Assembly: GCA_037447655.1 (NCBI GenBank)
Contig: JBBHKE010000114.1
Coordinates: forward strand, 1-62,000
DNA length: 62,000 nucleotides
Direction of reading: 5' to 3'
Source: Zygnema cylindricum
Taxonomy: Eukaryota; Streptophyta; Zygnematophyceae; Zygnematales; Zygnemataceae
A model generated the notes under the pieces. That model ran no database searches, had not been told where the DNA came from, and saw nothing but the letters and a program-made list of their open reading frames with translations. The translations under genes and the position numbers were made by a program. How positions within the stretch are numbered: the first letter of the stretch is position 1; every line of letters starts with the position of its first letter. Positions 32,790 to 43,201 of the stretch are shown piece after piece.

Positions 32790-34142
32790 TTGATAGAACA
32801 AGAAATAAAGGCCTATGTTTATAAAGGCGATAGCATGATAGAATTTTGCAATGATATTGCTGCGTTATATGTTGAGCTTGCTAGTGCGGGATATGTAAAA
32901 TCTGAGGAGAGAAAGATTAACACATTAATCATGAAACTCCCAGATGAGTACGAAAACATCATTAACCGTATGCAGGAAATTGATGGCTCCTCATGGACTT
33001 GGAGCATTACCATGGGGATAATTCTTGTGAGGGAAAGCACTTTAGAGCATCGTAGGGGAAGTGACAGGGTGAATGCACTAATAGCTGGTGGTGACTGGCG
33101 GAAACGTGATGAGAGGAAAGGCGGTGACGAGCAAAAGCGTGATGAGAGGAAGAAAGACAAAGGTAAACCTTATCAGAACTTTGGTGGAAAGAGAGGGAGA
33201 GGAAAAGAAAGGGGAGCTTTGAGAAAGGGGGTTTTCTTCTTTTGTAGGGAATCGGGTCATTATATAGAGGAATGCTCTTGTTTGGAAGAACTTAGAAATT
33301 GGAATGTGGATAAGGAGGAAGAAGGGGAAGAGGAGAATGAGGATGAAGATTTTTTGGAGCTTCTCCGCATCGGTAGAATAGAGATGAGAGAAAAACACAC
33401 AGAAATTCCACGAAAGCAACAGTGGGCTTTTAGAGGTATAAGCGAAGTAAAGGGAAGGGAGGTACTTGAGGGAGTTAGACATGATGAGGATGTCAAAGAT
33501 TGTAGAAAATATGACGTAGAAAAGAGAAAGTCAGATCTAGGATCCATAATTGAAAAGGGGAAAAATATAAATAATGAGGATAATTTTATAAATATTTTGG
33601 AGACCGAAAACTGGTGGGAAAGGGAGACTTCAACGGATTTAAAGGAAAGGGGAGAACTGAAACTAGAAGGGGCTTTAAAAGATAGGGGAGAAGGAGAATA
33701 TTTAATGAAAGGTTTAGGGGAGGAGAAATATTTATTGGGAAAAAATTTAAAAGGAGAGAGTGAGGAAAGTTTAATTTTTGGGGCTAATGGGTATGACATC
33801 TTTGAAGGAAGTGATGGCATTTATGAAGGTGTTCCTGTAAAAGGGTTAGTACTTGGGTGTGTGTTGCACATTGGAGATGGGGTTGGCTGTTTGAATTGCA
33901 AGAGGGACATTGGGTTTAGTGTGGATGGAAAAGAGATGAGGTGGATAAAATCTTTGCTCGGATTTATGAAAAGTGGGATGCTAAAAAAAATTTGTGATGC
34001 AATTATTATTTCGGTTCATCTAAAGCACTATTTCAAATGCGAGAGTATTTTCTTAAAATTTTATGAAAAGAAAAGGAAAAGAAATAAAAAGAGAGAGAGG
34101 AAGAGAGAGTGTTTGTTTATTTGTGTGAGGGAGTCGAAATGA
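32790..34142 (+). CDS. 450-codon gag plus vestigial RT/RNase H ORF of a non-autonomous Copia
   Basis: Opens within capsid (IKAYVYKGDSMIEFCND, INTLIMKLPDEYENIINRMQ) and continues through a zinc-knuckle-like CRESGHYIEEC. After IPRKQQWAF it skips the protease, integrase and most of RT. A Lys/Glu-rich stretch follows, then LGEEKYLLGKNLK (from the RT word LGEAKYILGIQ) and a shortened RNase H trace (EMRWIKSLLGFMKSG, ICDAIIISVHLKHYFK from CDNQAAIAIAANPKHHFK). RNase H catalytic acids are lost, yet no stop interrupts 450 codons. The true start is the LTR ATG at 30950, now separated by one stop and the nested LTR. It probably encodes a packaging-competent Gag-like protein parasitising full Copias; that role is inference. 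Confidence 0.7.
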   Translation: MIEQEIKAYVYKGDSMIEFCNDIAALYVELASAGYVKSEERKINTLIMKLPDEYENIINRMQEIDGSSWTWSITMGIILVRESTLEHRRGSDRVNALIAGGDWRKRDERKGGDEQKRDERKKDKGKPYQNFGGKRGRGKERGALRKGVFFFCRESGHYIEECSCLEELRNWNVDKEEEGEEENEDEDFLELLRIGRIEMREKHTEIPRKQQWAFRGISEVKGREVLEGVRHDEDVKDCRKYDVEKRKSDLGSIIEKGKNINNEDNFINILETENWWERETSTDLKERGELKLEGALKDRGEGEYLMKGLGEEKYLLGKNLKGESEESLIFGANGYDIFEGSDGIYEGVPVKGLVLGCVLHIGDGVGCLNCKRDIGFSVDGKEMRWIKSLLGFMKSGMLKKICDAIIISVHLKHYFKCESIFLKFYEKKRKRNKKRERKRECLFICVRESK

Positions 34143-34166
34143 AAAAAGACTAAAAAATAAGGGGAA

Positions 34167-35354
34167 TGTTGACATTTGAGTATTTTCTAGGTTAGTATTA
34201 TGATAGGAAAAAGGTAGATGGCGGTCTGCCTCCAACTCCCTTCTCTAAGCCCCCACACTTGTTGTAGTCACGGAAGGGTGGGTAGGGAGATACAGCCATG
34301 GCGCTATGGCTGCCTAAAGCTTTCTAGAGAGACAAGTAGCAAAAAACAGATAGGTTTACTAAAATTACTGACGGTCCCAAAATTAGATCCTGGTACCTAT
34401 GGTCCGTCAAAATAGCCGTTAGCTTTGTCCGTTAGGTCTACGACCTGTGCTAGGATATATATGGTTTGATAAATATTTATAAAGTTACACGTACACTAAT
34501 TTATTTAACGAGGAATAATTACATAGTGCATGGATACAGTTTTAGATAGTAGGGAGTACGGTTTCAATGTATTTTATGAAACGGAAACTGCGCATTTGTT
34601 TCGACCGCAAAACAAATACCGCGCGTCAAATTTCAACGGCTAGATTTATAGTTGGTTTCGATCGGATGGCCACGATGGGCGCCGCGATCACGGAAGAGGT
34701 ACTTTTGGCATTTTATGGTCATCTCTACGTCAGGTGACACGTGGCGTGATGACAATGGATTGCTGCAACTCTGGAGATTACGGGAACAAATCCCGATTTG
34801 ACACGTGTTGACATTTTGGCCATGTTGTACGATGGCCGTAGAGAAAGTACATCGGCACCTGTACTTTCTGTACGACACAATGATTTGATTGGTGCCGTAC
34901 GTCAATAGATAGAGTTTTAGAGAGGGAATAGGACTTAAAAACTTTAGTAGGTAGCAGCCTCTCTCCGAGAGAAGTCTTGTACAAAAGGTCATCTTTGACC
35001 ATTCATAACTATCAATTTACTTCACCATTTTCAGTGATTCTTTTTGCTACGGACTCAGAAAAGTGTACGCTACAGAGGGGTGTAGTCTTTCAGATTTTTT
35101 GCCTGCCAGGGTGGCTTCATTTCTAAGGGAAAGTCAAAGTGGGTGAATATGTCTAAAACTCATATTCTAACTTTGCATTCTGTGGTGGAAATGAGCACAC
35201 GGAAAGTCTTATTTCACAGGGTTGAAGCTATAATGGGTTTCTGATTGTGAAGGGGTCAATCGTTTGGGTTTATATCAACTTGGAGTCAGCACTTTCTAAT
35301 TTAGCTTTTTTTCGATCGACGATTTCTGTGGGCGATAAAGCACACAGTGTTTTA
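34167..35354 (+). mobile_element. 3' LTR of the pol-deleted Copia element
   Basis: Starts TGTTGACATTTGAG after AAAAATAAGGGGAA, 1188 bases. It is about 60 bases longer than the 5' copy owing to an extra stretch near 35160-35220. Its in-LTR gag start has decayed (ATAAAGCACAC). No clear target duplication was found: AACAA follows it, GCTAA precedes the 5' LTR. Confidence 0.85.
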
Positions 35355-35545
35355 AACAAATTTCGCTAAGCTGTCACTTTTCGAGCCTCCGCTCCCCCCC
35401 ACTGGATAAAATTTGTGAATTTTTCTCCTTTCCTCTCTCCCCCTCTCAAGTTGGAAAGTGGCCTGCATATCTAACAATTTTGGAGCTTGAAGGTAGCTTG
35501 CAAAAGACTGTGGAGACTGTAAGCTACAAAATGCAAGAGAATGTT
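35355..35545 (-). pseudogene. Gypsy linker between methyltransferase and pol
   Basis: Minus-strand reading with Arg/Glu/Lys-rich sequence (LERGREERRKIHKFYPVGG). No domain recognised. Its position, after the methyltransferase end and before the pre-RT segment across the Copia insertion, suggests a polyprotein linker. Confidence 0.45.
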
Positions 35546-36405
35546 TTAACACCCATGTGAATTATTTAAGTCCATGCTTTGTCCCATTAAGCTGCACCGC
35601 TGGAGGTCAGAAATACCTGATGCGGCTGTTGTGGAAGAGCTAAATCCCATGGCTTGTTCTCGTTCTTTGATTGTTGGTGTTGTCCAAGTTCTTGTGGATT
35701 GATCCAATATCATTCCCCCTTCGCCTTTCTGATAAGCGTGGCTGTGTGGGAATGAGACAAGTGTGGGTAGTGCTCTCCGTGGGAATCCTGGTTTGTTGCA
35801 TCTAAAGATTGGGGAACGATCAGTTTTGGTCACTTGTGTGGCCATTCGGCCTAGTCCGAGTATCTGCTGCACACTATTTTGCGGATCTAGGAGCTGGTTC
35901 TGTAAGAGTTGCTTAAGTACGGGAAGAGGTTTCAAATTTGTCTAGTAAGCGCAAACTCTGTGAGCTCGGGATCCCACTTGTGCTGCATCGAAAACTATTA
36001 GGGCCCCTAAAACCTGTTTGACCTGATTCCAACTACTTGCGACCTGTTTTCGGTTATCATCCCCTGGGTTAATATTTTCCAAGATGTACCCCACTAGTTT
36101 TTCTTGGTTATGCTACAGCCATGTTAGTAATTTGGTCATCTGAAAGAAGGTTATACTCCGACTGTCCTGGTGTCCTTTGCCTTGTCCTGCGAGGGAGTAT
36201 CCTTAAGAAGGCCTACCTGCCACTACTAGATCTACTCGTCCCAGCGTGGCTAGATGGTTTGCAGTGATGTTGTCTATAATCTGCGATAGATTTCGGTGGG
36301 CTTTCGACATTGGGGACACAAGAAGTTGGCGAGGATAGCGTTGTTCATTGACAACTCGGGCTTCTGGTGTGATTTCCACAGCTGCATAGGTTTCCACCTC
36401 GTATC
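35546..36405 (-). pseudogene. C5-DNA-methyltransferase domain of the gypsy element
   Basis: Minus-strand frame with the cytosine methyltransferase motif order. VEITPEARVV (motif II-III region) comes first. LGRVDLVVAGRPS then stop then GYSLAGQGKG is motif IV, with Pro-Cys changed to Pro-Ser. YILENINPGDD is motif VI with its Glu kept, and QVGSRAHRVCAY then stop then TNL is motif VIII. The target-recognition region includes GFPRRALPTLVSFPHSHAY. REQAMGFSSSTTAASGISDL and LMGQSMDLN are motifs IX-X. Motif I is cut off by the LTR at 36406. Four stops and the lost catalytic Cys make it inactive. The enzyme would have transferred a methyl group to cytosine C5. Confidence 0.8.
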
Positions 36406-36717
36406 TGTTGATATTTGAGTATTTTATAGGTCTGTATTAGGATAGAAAAAGAGCTGAGGCGGTCTGCCTCTAACTCCCCTTTCCAAGCCCCCATACTTGT
36501 CGTAGTCACTGAAGGCTGGATAGGGAGCTAGAGCCATGGCTGCCTAGGCTCTCTAGAGAAGACAGGGGGTAAATTATGTAGTCTTACCAAAAGTTGGTTG
36601 ACGGACCCAGGAATTGATCCTCGTACCTACCTTCCATCAATCCGCGTTAACCGTTAGCTCTAGCCGTTATGTCTAGAACAGATATTACGATATATAGGGT
36701 TTGACAAATATATAAAT
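36406..36717 (+). mobile_element. LTR fragment (pol-deleted Copia family), runs into gap
   Basis: TGTTGATATTTGAGTATTTTATAGG onward matches the starts of the LTRs at 29841 and 34167. It includes the antisense tRNA-like part (GGAATTGATCCTCGTACC), ending at the assembly gap. It truncates the methyltransferase frame. Confidence 0.85.
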
Positions 36718-36727
36718 NNNNNNNNNN
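36718..36727. other. Assembly gap (10 N)
   Basis: Ten Ns; true size unknown. Confidence 1.
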
Positions 36728-37016
36728 TACAACAAGTATCACCTGGTACATGTACTACTATAATGAACCTTATGCCTTAGGATGCATCAAAATTTATAAG
36801 CCAATTGGACTAGAAACAGAAGTAAAGTAATCAAATAATCACATCCTAAGAAAATAAACTGTATGGAAGAATAAAACACATATGGGTGTTATGAATCACA
36901 ACAAGAAACCAGATTTTATCTGGCGTCTTCGCTGGGTTTGATAGTACGTTTTATTTTTCGATTCGTTTTTATCCAGCTGCTTGTTAGTAAACTTTACGTA
37001 GGAGGTAAATTGTATG
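36728..37016. other. Unassigned DNA after gap
   Basis: AT-rich; nothing recognised. Confidence 0.4.
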
Positions 37017-37215
37017 TTGTTGTAAATCCCAAACCTTAGATGATGTCATAGGGTTTATTTATGTTGATTATTCCATGAAACCCTAAATGTTGTTGTATGT
37101 TAAATGGAGGATGCATTTCAAATGATTGTTCGTCGACCTATTTTTGCTTAGCTTTTTATTTTGCATGATAGTTTGGGTCGCTTCTGCGGTCTATTTTAGA
37201 CCAAAGAACAACACT
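37017..37215 (+). mobile_element. 3' end of an LTR like that at 31351-32663
   Basis: Closely matches 32485-32663, including GTTCGTCGACCTATTTTTGC and the terminal AAAGAACAACA. Confidence 0.9.
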
Positions 37216-37734
37216 AAGTATTGTGGGTATACACAAAATAAGAAGGTATGTCAAATAAAAGAATCCTACACTAATAAACTAATGAAATGAAGACAAAGAT
37301 CAGGTTAACCGAATATTTAAAACTACGTAGGATTCCGTATTCCAAGTAATATCATCATGTACATGGTCCACTATGAACAACATTTGTCGGCAGTCTTTGT
37401 CCGCCACCCACATGTCAAATTGAGTTTCGCTGGTGAACCTCCACGTGTCATTTCGGTCTTCAAGTGTATCAGTACACCAACAGACACATACTCTAGAATA
37501 CGTTCTCCTTTGTAACTGATGAATGGCCCGAGATTGTATGCATCGGTGTACTCCTAACTGAGTCACTCTAACACTAATTCTATTCGTACTAAATCGGGCT
37601 CACTGAAAACATTTGAAGTCTTGTCTCTCTCCATCAAATTACGAGGCATAGAGAGGACTAAAGCTTTCCATAACAAAACATTGGCCAATGTACCTTCTTG
37701 TACATTACAATACTCCTATTGGTTTAGGGTTTAT
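37216..37734. other. Unassigned DNA
   Basis: No domain or repeat match recognised; an 88-codon minus-strand frame (37300-37566) lacks known motifs. Confidence 0.4.
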
Positions 37735-37880
37735 TAGTAGGAAGGTGTGAATAGGCAGACTAAGACTTAGTGAAATTTAGCCACCTCTCGCAAAGGGAGC
37801 TTGTAACTATAAAGGTCATCCTTGACCATTCATAACTAATTGTTCAAGGGAGAAAATTCAGATTTTTTTTTTGCGTTCGG
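37735..37880 (+). mobile_element. Copia LTR fragment (leader part)
   Basis: Contains CCTCTCGCAAAGGGAG, then AAAGGTCATCCTTGACC and CATAACT, as in the other plus-strand Copia LTRs. It breaks off just before the stem-loop region. Confidence 0.7.
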
Positions 37881-37885
37881 TTGAC

Positions 37886-38414
37886 GAGAGTAACGTCGAG
37901 TACCACTAAAAGGTATTTTGATTGAGGGTGAAAAGCAGCGCTTGGAGCGTCGGCGACTTCTTTGCAGCTCTTCTTGAAGAGCTGCTGTAGAATAAGCGTT
38001 TAGTGACACTTCGAGTACCACTAAAGCGTATTCTCACTGAGGGTGCGAAGCAACGCTAGAAGCGCCCGGCGGTTTCTCTGCAGCTGCCAGAGTAGAAGCG
38101 CTTTGTGGCACGTCGAGTACCACTAAAGCGTATTCTGACTGAGGGTGCAAAGCAGCGCTTGGAGCGCCTGGCGGCTTCTCTGCAATAGCCGGAGTAGAAG
38201 CGCTTTGTGGCACGTCTCTAAGCTTCAGAGCCTCGTGTTCATTAAGAGTTGACAACGCTGTGTTTTGAACCTCTGTTTCCGGCGAAGCCCGCTGCGCAGT
38301 TTGGGGCTGATGTTGTTTTTCCAAATAAGGCAACACGTTTGGTGCTAGTATGTTATTAATGATTTCCCTTTCCATGAGAGGTTGACAAACGGCTTTGCAT
38401 AGGATTCTGCGCAT
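37886..38414 (-). CDS. Unrecognised ORF with ~34-residue tandem repeats
   Basis: From the ATG at 38412-38414, the minus frame reads a unique N-terminus (MRRILCKAVCQPLMEREIIN) and then two in-frame repeats, each with VPQSAST, AEKPPGA and HPQ(S)EYALVVLD, 102 bases per unit. A stop (38034-38036) falls at the Ser position of the second unit. A third, longer and frameshifted unit continues to 37886. The repeats are Pro/Ala/Ser-rich, like a low-complexity extension. No family recognised; it may be a decayed gene. It lies in the unassigned block that the 41-kb Copia interrupts. Confidence 0.4.
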
Positions 38415-38530
38415 GGGTTATAGACCCTGCTTATACCCTGCTCAAAGTCCTTTTCAATTTGGAGAGCAAGCTTGGGCAAAATTATTGCCGTTTACCATGT
38501 TTGTGAAAGTTTTTATGGTTTTAGTGCTTT

Positions 38531-38899
38531 TTAGAAGCTACTCTTCTCCAGGACAACAATGTTGTTATGGAGCATCCGCGTACAGATGTACACCACAAGT
38601 AATTTGCTTGCGCTGTGTTTTACACAGGTGAACTCCCGAAAGTTGTGGCAAGACGTAGCATGTGCTACAATCGTGCCAAAATTGCGCTCTCTTCGGGGCG
38701 TTCCTAAAAAGAACTCTAGCAACTTTGAATGAACCGAAAATTTTAACGATCTTTGCAAAGCGTTTAGTCTGCGCAAAACCGGGGTTTGCCCAAGCTCCGT
38801 TGAATAGCCGTAGCCGTTTGACCCTATACTCTGGGCGCGTATTAGTTCAATTCGCAAACCAAACATCAAACTGTGCAATTTTGCTTGTTGAGTTAACAT
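38531..38899 (-). CDS. Unrecognised 122-codon ORF
   Basis: Minus-strand open frame beginning MLTQQAKLHSLMFGLRIELI. No domain recognised; basic, with no signal peptide or membrane segment evident. Same strand as the repeat ORF downstream, possibly one decayed gene. Confidence 0.25.
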   Translation of the reverse strand: MLTQQAKLHSLMFGLRIELIRAQSIGSNGYGYSTELGQTPVLRRLNALQRSLKFSVHSKLLEFFLGTPRRERNFGTIVAHATSCHNFREFTCVKHSASKLLVVYICTRMLHNNIVVLEKSSF

Positions 38900-39170
38900 A
38901 GTGTTGAACTGCTCTGTGCTAGCACGAGGAACATGAAGAAAAGCGCCGTCTGTGTTCCCTTGCAGGATGTTGGAACAGGACGAGAGTGCTCCTCGGTCGC
39001 ACCTCTAAAAGTATGAGCTGACTGTTTATGGTTATGTTATAGTAACGAAGCGGATAATAAAGCAAAGAGGTAGAAGATTTCAGATTACCAATAAACGAGA
39101 GTTGCACTAACTTTTATGTGACTGGTCGTCTATGAAGGTTGACGTCAAGTGACGCTTTCCATTCTAAGCG

Positions 39171-39754
39171 CTAGTCTCGCCATTTGCCCAACTTGCTAAG
39201 TAAGCGCTTACCCTGGTTTTGGAAAGAACCAATTATGTTGAATGCAAATCCATTTTCCAATAATTTTATTAGCACCTCATTATAAAATGTTGAAATGTTG
39301 ATATGAAAAATGGCATAATCTTTGTCGCTTTCAAATTCGACAGGTGCTAGCTTGTTTATGTGAATAGAGTGAAGCCTACGTAGACCGACTTTAAACAAAG
39401 ACTCATCTGTATAACGTTGTTGCTTTTAGCACCCAATAGATTGTGTGAGTAAGCATATTTGAGGAGTAAATTTATCTCTTTGGGATTGAATTGCTTTAGG
39501 GAACCTCTGTAGGCATTTGTTTCCGAGTGGTGCTTATTGAGGTACATAACAACAAAACGTTGGTCTGCATGTTGCTGTCGCAACCAATGGTTAATGTTAA
39601 TACTACAAGTCGAACAGGCCACGATTTCACCCAATTCGGATTGTGTTTTGCTTATGAAGGCGTTTGAGTCGAGATATAGCATTCGAGAAAGTTCGCGGCG
39701 TATTGTAAGCCAGCTTTTCACCCACGGTAACCCCGATTTTACCAAACGACTCAT
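39171..39754 (-). pseudogene. Unrecognised gene remnant in two frames
   Basis: Two overlapping minus-strand frames look continuous except for one shift near 39400-39430. The first has LSRMLYLDSNAFISKTQSEL, VACSTCS, HWLRQQHADQRFVVMYLNKH and EINLLLKYAYSHNLLG. The second has FKVGLRRLHSIHINKLAPVE and DKDYAIFHINISTFYNEVLI. Composition looks protein-like rather than random, but I recognise no family. Confidence 0.35.
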
Positions 39755-41107
39755 TCGTATAACCCAACAATTTGGAGGTACTTGGCGTACTAAAAACCAA
39801 ATGTCAACCTCTAAGTACTGTTGTGCCTTGTGATGGAACTCACCACAAATTCCGACAACAACAATAGCGTTAGCGAATGGAACACAGGGGGTGAAGTGTT
39901 GCTAAGCCGCACTAGCTTAAGCGGAAGGCTTAAGCCAGGACTTTTAGTTTAGTTTCGCTCACGCGCCATCAACAAGAGTCAAAAACCAATAAAAGCAACT
40001 TGTTCATTTAAACACAATTTGAACTTTCGTTCAGCGCAAAACGTGACAAGCGAGAGCAAAGTTATTCTCATGTCATTCGAGGCTCAAAGTGTTAATTACC
40101 AGATGCGTGGCGTGTTGCTCTAGGCATTTCCGACTGGAAGAGCAACACCAGATGAAGTTTTGCGTTTGCGTGTTGCGAATAGGCTCCAAACCATAACATT
40201 TGTTTAAGTGATGTTGATTTAATAACTTAGTTCAAGAAGATTTTTAGGTTCATAGCAGGATTGGATTTTCTCAGGTGGTCTTGTCTTTTACGACACGCTG
40301 CAGACTGGTGTTAATCAATAGCATGTTTTACCAAAATAAAAGGTACACAACGAATGACCTCAGGACACAATTTGTGTCTTACCCAGATCTTGCGGTCCGG
40401 GTCCTCCCATTCTTGTTGAGCTTCTGACGAGCTTCGTAGGGTATAGGTTACTCGGCGCTAAAACACACGACAAATAGGTCTGACGCTTCAAACTCTAAAT
40501 TGCTCCGTCTTAAACACGACAAGGGCTCGTTCCGGCGCTTGAAACTTGATAATACGAGTTTTAGGCGATAAAAACACGATTAGTTCACTCAAACGCCGCC
40601 GTTTTTTAAACAACAGAACCATAAGCCGCACACCTTGTGGTTTCAATTTTTTGTGGTGTCTATAGATAGCGCCCTAAAAAGAGCACCTACAAGTCTTAGC
40701 GCGCTAGCGTGCTACTTTTTCACCTTCGGCCGTCAACAACCGGCCAATTGGAGCGTACAAAAAAACATAACAGTGCTGGGCACCTACAACCCATAAGGCG
40801 CGACGGCCGACTCTCACGGCCGCGAGCAACACCTGCAATGAAGCACCTCTACTAAGAACCGGGCTAGGGCGACATCTAGGCTCGACTGGCTGGCACTACG
40901 CGACGCCACACATATCGACATAACCGGCCGCAACTTGTCTCAGGCCGAGCCGACTTAAACACTTCACCCACCCCTGCCTGGACAACGGCCGCCCTACAAA
41001 GAGACGACCCAAAAGGGGGGTGGTAACACCCGTTGGCGCGGCCTCGGCTCTCGATGAACAGTGAGCCATGACAATGCAGGAAGCCAACGGTAATACACGC
41101 ACCGCCT
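39755..41107. other. Unassigned DNA left of the 41-kb Copia
   Basis: More GC-rich than its surroundings, with no recognised gene. A word near 40710-40735 (GTGCTAC, TTTTTCACCTTCGGCC) recurs near 46465-46490, so the block flanking the Copia has internal similarity. Confidence 0.4.
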
Positions 41108-42084
41108 TGTTGTCCATAGCCTATTTTAGCCATGGATTACTCACTGAAACACCCACAGACTACCTCAAAAAAAGTTGTGTTTCAAACATCATAGATTACT
41201 CCACAATAAACAAAATCACTTCAAACTCTACCAATGTACAGTATACCATATAAAGTGTAAACTCTTAAAGTTACAGCCAAATCCATAAAAGCATATAGAA
41301 GATATAAGCTCCATAGTTTTCCAAAAATAGGTGAGAGCTTCACAAACTAACCACTTAGACTGTTCACAAAATCTTACAGATATACTGGAATACAATGAAA
41401 CTTCACACACATATAGATTCTCTATCATAAAATAACTCCACAAAGTTTCAAATGAGAGCACTAAACAGAGTGATCACACCAACAGGTCAAAGATGCAAAA
41501 AACAGTTTGCCATTGCTTTGATAAACTTGACTGCGATACACAAAATATTCTAAGTCCTACAAGTTATATTCAGAGATTTCACTCCTGAATGTACGGAGGC
41601 ATACCAGCCGTACGGTATCTACCATCTACGTAAACTATTGTAAGTATACCCGAATATTTCAAGGTATGTCAGTCTGAATAGATCTACACTAATAAACTAA
41701 TTAGCCAAAAGACAAACCAATATTGCTCAGGATATTTACACCGACATCTCCGTAATCAATACAAGCCATATTATCCGCAACGGCGTTGTCCGTATGGATC
41801 ATATCAAAATAAGCGCAGCTGCGTTGTCTTGACTACGTCGCAGCTGCTCCGTACCGCCGGCGACTATTTCAATATTCTGTTTATTTTACATCGGATCGCT
41901 TCGCGATCCGCCATCCATTTGTCACAGCTTGTTCACACCACTCAATGAGTCTTTTACGTCACTTTAATTATATCAATCCGTTTGCTCCCCCAATCCGTGA
42001 ATCTACTCAAACCTCCATATTAAATCCAATTAGCAGTTACGCACAAACTGTCTCGTACGCACGAAACTGAATTTCAAAACAACA
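41108..42084 (-). mobile_element. 3' LTR of non-autonomous Copia (41108-45643)
   Basis: Minus strand TGTTGTTTTG...GGACAACA, 977 bases, preceded by the purine tract GGGGGAG. The target site CGCCT is at 41103-41107. Near its end it retains an ATG (41131-41133) opening MAKIGYGQQ, in frame with the primer site of the family. Confidence 0.95.
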
Positions 42085-43201
42085 CTCCCCCGAAAATTTA
42101 GTTTCATGCACCCAAAAAAATATGCAGCATGTAATGCTATGTTGCTACGCTGCGCTAGTTTGACATGGCAGCGCTGTATAAATACAAAGTGATACTGCTA
42201 CGCTGCGCTAGTTGGACATCACAACGCAGTATGCATACAAAGTGCAGCGTGTACTGCTATGCTGCCATGCTGTGCTAATTCGACATCGCAGTCGGAGCTG
42301 CTTCTCTTTTTCACCCTTAACTTCCTCCTCATAGCCTCATCTACTAAGACTAAAGCTTTCAAATTCTACACTCCTTTAAAGCTTTAGACTCATTAGTCTA
42401 TGCTGTATGCAAATATTTCCACTCTAATGGATAAACAAAAGAATAAAAACAAATATTTTAATATTCAAAATTCTGTATCAACCTCCACTGTTCATCATAC
42501 AACAATTTGAGCAAAAACAACACATCACCACTACTTTGCCGACGTCGCCATTGCTCCTACTGCCCTCTGCCAATTCCCATTCGCTTGGTGCCTTCTTGCA
42601 AAAAGTGTCCAGTAATAGCTCCCTCTACGCCATAAATGCATAACCCCTGAATAATTAGTTGCGTGCACCTGGAATAGAATAATCAGCGTGTAAGTGTCAT
42701 ACGTCACCACTCCTTTCGCTCCACCGCTATGCAGCGTCGCTGTTCGCGACGCGAACTTCTTCCGATGATTCTCCACTGCTTTCGCTGCGCTCTGCCATGT
42801 CTCCCAAAATTTTCCTTCCTTAACAAGTCATTGCTTACACTACCTCTTTCGTCTTCAAAAATACATAAATAAATCTTTTTGTTTCTTTTCAACTAACTCA
42901 ACATGGAAGAATATAAATCTTAAATCCTATCAAAAACAAATCGAATGTCAAACGAAGTTGTCTGTATAAGACATGCATGTAATATAAGTTTTTCCAAAAT
43001 TAATAGTTGTCTAAATTCACATTCTTCAAAAAATGTCCTCCAGATAATCATTTCTCCCGCTCTTTTATCTTGATCACTTTCTGAACATGTTTTTTTCTAC
43101 CCTTGATCCTTTGAATATTACATCTTTTTTTTGTTTTCTTCATGATCTTTTGTCTTGTTTGAAGGTTTACAATTTTGTCACAATTTTCTACTCGTTTAAT
43201 G
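42085..43201 (-). other. Internal untranslated part of the 41-kb Copia
   Basis: Between the last ORF and the 3' LTR. Contains no pol motifs. Tandem-like words GCAGCGTAGCA/GCTACGCTGCGCTAG recur near 42130-42260. The minus strand is purine-rich toward 42900-43200. Confidence 0.5.

Noticed and set aside
42531-42892. Frames within the 41-kb Copia untranslated part
   Set aside because: Short, no motif, downstream of gag in an element without pol.
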